Assembly (NCBI GenBank): GCA_944326225.1
Contig: CALVDI010000002.1
Span: 30,298 to 94,297 of the forward strand
Origin: an uncultured Bacteroidales bacterium
Lineage (GTDB): Bacteria; Bacteroidota; Bacteroidia; Bacteroidales; UBA932
Direction: 5' to 3'
Length of the DNA: 64,000 bases
Within the stretch, counting starts at the first letter, position 1. Each line of letters opens with the position of its first letter. The translations under genes and the position numbers were made by a program. Below are positions 60,554 through 64,000 of this stretch, piece by piece. The notes under the pieces were generated by a model. The model saw only the letters and a list, made by a program, of their open reading frames with translations, was not told the DNA's origin and did no database searches.

Positions 60554-61837
60554 TCAATTGATTCCGTAAAGGTAATACTTTTGTGACATCTTCTGAAATT
60601 TTTCTGCAAAGTCATTCCATAAATGGAAGATATCCTCATACCTGAGCCGTTTGCTGAACTCCATGCGGACGGCTTTCGAGCCGGTGACCTTGTCGAACAT
60701 CTCCAGGCGCTGAGCCGGGACATTGAAAGGATTGAATTCCGGTCTGATGCCGGCTATGACCTGTACGGCGTAGAACTGTATCTCGGAAAGGCGGGCTGTC
60801 TTGAAGTCCGTGATGTATATCTGGACACCTCCGAGCTCCTTGCCTTTCAGCGAGCCGTAAAATGGTGTGGCGTAGACGGGACGAAACAGCAGGCCAGGCA
60901 GATAAAGGGCGTTCATGCGTGAGGCCAGCAGGTCAGCGTCCATGTCTTCGCAAGCTATCATTCCGAACGGCAGGGTGTAGCCGATGCCGGTGGAGAGACA
61001 TCCCAGCTCACCCAGTATTCCGGTGGCCGGATAGAAATACGCGGCTTCCGGTGTCGGGATATGGGGCGAGGTGGGCACCCACATCAGTCCGGTGTCGTCC
61101 CAGCTCATGCCGCGGGTCCAGCCCTCCATTCTCACTACCGTAAGCCTGCATCTGACAGTGCTGTCCTGTCCGCGGCTGCCGGTGACTTTCAGCATTCCCT
61201 CCTCATTGAGCAGCATGGCCAGCTCACCGCAAGTCAGGCCGTAGACATAGGGGATATTGTATTGTCCTACAAACGATATCAGAGAATCATCCACTCCGGG
61301 CCCTTCGACCCTCAGTCCTCCAAGAGGATTGGGCCGGTCGAGAATAATCATCTCAACGTCCTCCATCGCGGCCACTTTCATCACATTGCCCATTGTACTT
61401 ATGTATGTGTAGGAGCGGCAGCCGATGTCCTGTATGTCGTAGACTATCGCGTCCAGACCCTCCAGCTGTGATGCCGACGGCATCCGGCTTTTCCCGTAGA
61501 GCGAGAAGATCGGCACTCCGGTACGGGAATCGACAGCCTGTCCGGCCACGTGCTCGCCGGCATGTGCGTTGCCTCTTACCCCGTGCTCAGGACCGAAAAG
61601 GGCGACCATCTCCACGTCAGGGGCATTGAAGAGCACGTCGACCGTGGAGTTGAGGTACCGGTCCACTCCGGTGGGATTGGTCACAAGTCCTATCCGCTTG
61701 CCCCGCACCTGCTTGAATCCGTTTTCCTCCAGTACGTCGATACCGGTTTTTACATGTTGCGCCGCAAGATTGCCGAGAGAGGCGGTCAGCAGTAGAATTA
61801 TCGTTGCAATATGGGATATTGGAATTTTCATGTTCAT
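60554..61837 (-). CDS. namZ: Exo-beta-N-acetylmuramidase NamZ-like protein (DUF1343)
   Basis: 427 aa with a signal peptide (MNMKIPISHIATIILLLTASLGNLAAQ), so exported to the periplasm. The DUF1343 pattern is clear: GKRIGLVTNPTGVDRYLNST near 47, FGPEHGVRGNAHAGEHV near 80, DIQDIGCRSYTYISTMG near 135, DRPNPLGGLRVEGPGVDD near 165 and PTSPHIPTPEAAYFYPATG near 262. In Bacillus and some Bacteroidetes such proteins remove terminal MurNAc from peptidoglycan fragments (GH171). It would recycle wall fragments. It overlaps no neighbour but is only three to six bases from both. Confidence 0.88.
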   Translation of the reverse strand: MNMKIPISHIATIILLLTASLGNLAAQHVKTGIDVLEENGFKQVRGKRIGLVTNPTGVDRYLNSTVDVLFNAPDVEMVALFGPEHGVRGNAHAGEHVAGQAVDSRTGVPIFSLYGKSRMPSASQLEGLDAIVYDIQDIGCRSYTYISTMGNVMKVAAMEDVEMIILDRPNPLGGLRVEGPGVDDSLISFVGQYNIPYVYGLTCGELAMLLNEEGMLKVTGSRGQDSTVRCRLTVVRMEGWTRGMSWDDTGLMWVPTSPHIPTPEAAYFYPATGILGELGCLSTGIGYTLPFGMIACEDMDADLLASRMNALYLPGLLFRPVYATPFYGSLKGKELGGVQIYITDFKTARLSEIQFYAVQVIAGIRPEFNPFNVPAQRLEMFDKVTGSKAVRMEFSKRLRYEDIFHLWNDFAEKFQKMSQKYYLYGIN

Positions 61838-61840
61838 GTG

Positions 61841-63880
61841 TTAATTGAGACTGTGGCCTGATTCATCGTATTTTTCCGGATACAGCAGGATGAGGCTTGA
61901 CTTGATGAGGTCCTTGCCGAGCATCTTGGGCAGGCGCTCGAACGAGCTGTCGTAGGAAATGGAGCCCTGCCGTGCGCTGATGACGGCGAGCAGGCTGTCG
62001 CTGCCGGTCTGTGATATCAGCGAGGGCAGGCTGTCGAAGCTGTCAATTCTTTGGAAGGTGGCCTCCGTGCTTTTGAATTCATCCATCATCAAGGGCTGCA
62101 GTACGGCAATGGTGCTGTCAGTGGCGAAGAAATCCAGTCGGCGTTCCAAGGAATTGCCAAGGCGGCCGAAATGCTCCACCCATTTCCGGAATCCGGGCTC
62201 GTATTCGGCCTTGGGCGGTACGGCTATGATTATCCTGCCCAGAGTGTTGATTGGAACCATGAGACGCATGACCATGATCTCGCAGTACAGGCTGCGGAGC
62301 AGGTTGGTGGCCAGATTGCCTATGACATAGCTCTTGATATCCGAGTCCCTGCGCAGTCCGATGATCAGGCTGGTGATGTTATGCTCTTTGACCGTGTGGA
62401 TGATTCCTGAAGCGATGTTGATGTCGTATCGGCTTATCTTTTTCAGGTCGACATGAGCCGAGGCGGCTATTTTCGCGGCAGTCTCGAGGTTACGGTTGCC
62501 GGTATTGACCGCCTGTTGATTGTCGCTGTCATATATGATGCTGAGAGCATGTATGTTGTCTGTGATTTTCGGGTTGCGGACAGCGAGGGAGAAACATACC
62601 ATGTCCTTCACGGTATCGGGGTTTGCGACCGGTATCAGGATCTTCTCCTGGTCTGTATCGGAATTGCTGTCGGCAGCCGGCTGGACTACAGCTGTCTTTC
62701 GTGCCGCGCTCTGTGTGGTGAGTGAGCTGACGATGCAGGTGACCAGAATGAGCAGTATGGTGCCGTTGAGCACATCGTCGCTCAGGAGACGGCTTCCGTC
62801 CGGTAGAATGATTTCATGGCCGATAAGTGCTGCGGCCAAAGTGGCTGCGGCCTGCGAGGTACTCAGTCCGAACATCAGCCTGCGCTCGGTCCGTGACATA
62901 CGGAAAATCTTCTGTGTCACGAAGCTGGCCAGCCATTTGCCGGTGATGGCTGTGGCGGTCATTACGGCGGCTACCTTCAGCGCGTCTCCGTGTCCGAAGA
63001 TTACCCGCAGATCTATCAGCATGCCCACTCCTATCAGGAAGAACGGGATAAAGAGTGCGTTGCCGACGAATTCTATGTGGCTTTTGAGAGGTGATATGTT
63101 GGGTATGAGGCGGTTCAGGAGTATGCCGGCCAGAAAGGCTCCGAGTATGCCTTCGAGTCCGGCTGTCTCCATGAGGCCGGCCGATGCGAAAAGCAGTACC
63201 ATTACGAAGATGAACTGCATGATGGTATCGTCGTACTTGCGGAAGAACCAACGGGCTATGCGTGGAACCGAGTACATTATGAGGGCACCTGTCAGCACGA
63301 CCTTTATCGCCAGGCCTATCCAGTACATCTGCCCTGTCCCTCCCTGGTAGATGCCGCTTATGATTGCCAGCACGAGCAGGGTCAGGGTGTCTGTGACAGC
63401 TGTAGCTCCTACGGCGATGCTTACGCTTCTCTGGCGCGAGACTCCGAGTCTGAGCACTATCGGATAGGAGATGAGGGTGTAGGAGGCGTACATGCTGGCC
63501 AGCAGGATGGAGGTGACTACGCTGTACTTGAGCAGCGTCGTGTTGACTATGAACCCTATCGAGATGGGAATCAGGAATGCCAGCATGCCCAGGACAGCGG
63601 CCTTTTTCCGGTTGCGCTTGAAATCGCTCATGTTGATCTCCAGACCGGCCAGGAACATGATGTAGTAAAGACCCACGTTGCCGAACAGCTCGAAACTGCT
63701 GTCGCGGGCCAGCAGGTTGAGTCCGTGCTCGCCGATGAGCACGCCGGCCAGTATCATGCCGATGATATTCGGTATCCTCAGCCGGTTGAACAGCAGGGGC
63801 GCGAAAAGTATGATCAACAGCACGATCAGGAATATCCACGTCGGGTCGGTTATCGGCAGGCTCAGTTCACTCCAGTTCAT
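61841..63880 (-). CDS. CPA2-type cation:proton antiporter with a C-terminal Usp-like region
   Basis: 679 aa. The first about 400 residues carry about 12 membrane segments with NIIGMILAGVLIGEHGLNLL, LYYIMFLAGLEINMSDFK, VGATAVTDTLTLLVLAIISG and GAFLAGILLNRLIPNISPL, characteristic of Na+/H+ or K+/H+ exchangers (PF00999). The C-terminal 270 residues are soluble, with two universal-stress-protein-like halves (AVRNPKITDNIHALSIIYDS, ITSLIIGLRRDSDIKSYVIG). The ion is unknown. The start at 63880 is set by a promoter whose -7 box ends four bases earlier. It heads the operon with namZ and the two-repeat lipoprotein. Confidence 0.9.
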   Translation of the reverse strand: MNWSELSLPITDPTWIFLIVLLIILFAPLLFNRLRIPNIIGMILAGVLIGEHGLNLLARDSSFELFGNVGLYYIMFLAGLEINMSDFKRNRKKAAVLGMLAFLIPISIGFIVNTTLLKYSVVTSILLASMYASYTLISYPIVLRLGVSRQRSVSIAVGATAVTDTLTLLVLAIISGIYQGGTGQMYWIGLAIKVVLTGALIMYSVPRIARWFFRKYDDTIMQFIFVMVLLFASAGLMETAGLEGILGAFLAGILLNRLIPNISPLKSHIEFVGNALFIPFFLIGVGMLIDLRVIFGHGDALKVAAVMTATAITGKWLASFVTQKIFRMSRTERRLMFGLSTSQAAATLAAALIGHEIILPDGSRLLSDDVLNGTILLILVTCIVSSLTTQSAARKTAVVQPAADSNSDTDQEKILIPVANPDTVKDMVCFSLAVRNPKITDNIHALSIIYDSDNQQAVNTGNRNLETAAKIAASAHVDLKKISRYDINIASGIIHTVKEHNITSLIIGLRRDSDIKSYVIGNLATNLLRSLYCEIMVMRLMVPINTLGRIIIAVPPKAEYEPGFRKWVEHFGRLGNSLERRLDFFATDSTIAVLQPLMMDEFKSTEATFQRIDSFDSLPSLISQTGSDSLLAVISARQGSISYDSSFERLPKMLGKDLIKSSLILLYPEKYDESGHSLN

Positions 63881-63884
63881 TCTA

Positions 63885-63916
63885 CAAATTTAAGAACTGT
63901 TTTGAACTTTTTCAAA
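63885..63916 (-). promoter_or_regulatory. Promoter of the antiporter-namZ operon
   Basis: On the minus strand TTTG (63916..63913), 20 bases, then TAAATTTG (63892..63885). All elements match exactly. The ATG begins just four bases after the -7 box, which implies a leaderless or almost leaderless transcript. Confidence 0.7.
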
Positions 63917-64000
63917 AGATTTTAAGAGACAGCCAGTACAACCGCATCAAAAACAAACCGTATGTTCGAGGCCCGATACTGATTCCCCTTGCGGCTTGCC

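Noticed and set aside
1-64000. CRISPR arrays, insertion sequences, integrases, phage genes or a toxin-antitoxin pair
   Set aside because: I looked for regularly spaced repeats, transposase motifs and inverted repeat ends. Only the two GT14 blocks repeat at length.

Overview
The window is a densely packed chromosomal segment of a member of the Bacteroidetes, most likely order Bacteroidales. The main evidence is a SusC/SusD/SusE starch locus, BACON-domain lipoproteins and a Bacteroidetes-style purH-mreBCD-pbp2-rodA operon. Promoters follow the TTTG-N19-22-TAnnTTTG pattern rather than the E. coli one, and clear Shine-Dalgarno sequences are absent. Pyruvate:ferredoxin oxidoreductase points to anaerobic metabolism. 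I cannot assign a family or genus. No rRNA, CRISPR array, insertion sequence, phage or plasmid gene was seen, and no gap between genes exceeds about 145 bases.

Layout. (1) Bases 1-5083, minus strand: a translationally coupled (ATGA overlaps) surface-glycan operon. It encodes a Caps_synth-type glycosyltransferase, an F420-hydrogenase-beta-like iron-sulfur protein, a polysaccharide pyruvyl transferase, two tandem GT14-like glycosyltransferases sharing about 600 bp of apparently identical DNA, and the start of a lipoprotein. (2) 5153-10262: nifJ, fabD, a tRNA-Arg(CCG) on the opposite strand and an HdeD-like membrane protein. (3) 10358-14064, plus strand: a four-gene cluster of lipoprotein, WG-repeat protein, unknown secreted protein and patatin-like phospholipase. 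(4) 14069-19450, minus: secreted M6 metalloprotease, BACON lipoprotein and gcvP. (5) 19515-26727, minus: purH-mreB-mreC-mreD-mrdA-rodA. (6) 26838-39519: ispD; PBP1A-ddl-prmC; topA and an Lrp-type regulator; and two lipoproteins, radA and a serine hydrolase. (7) 39578-59308: a starch island with a CBM20-GH77 4-alpha-glucanotransferase, a LytS-type histidine kinase with a small membrane protein, a LytTR response regulator, an MFS sugar transporter, SusC, SusD, SusE and four GH13 enzymes. (8) 59444-63880, minus: cation/proton antiporter, NamZ-like (DUF1343) muramidase and a two-repeat lipoprotein.

How it works together. The starch island can be read as one pathway. SusC/D/E and the surface GH13 lipoproteins (one with an inserted CBM58-like module, as in SusG) bind, cut and import starch. 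The SusA-like enzyme trims oligosaccharides in the periplasm, the MFS protein carries maltose or short dextrins across the inner membrane, and the GH77 enzyme processes them in the cytoplasm. The locus has no recognisable SusR, SusB (GH97) or SusF. Instead a LytTR response regulator gene lies directly divergent from the MFS-susCDE operon. The shared intergenic region carries a direct repeat (ACAGTCCGT / ACAGTCTGT, 12 bp apart) with the geometry of a LytTR operator, placed just upstream of a promoter that lacks a good -33 element. This predicted two-component control of a Sus-type locus is the most interesting signal in the window. The recombinogenic tandem GT14 pair is second.
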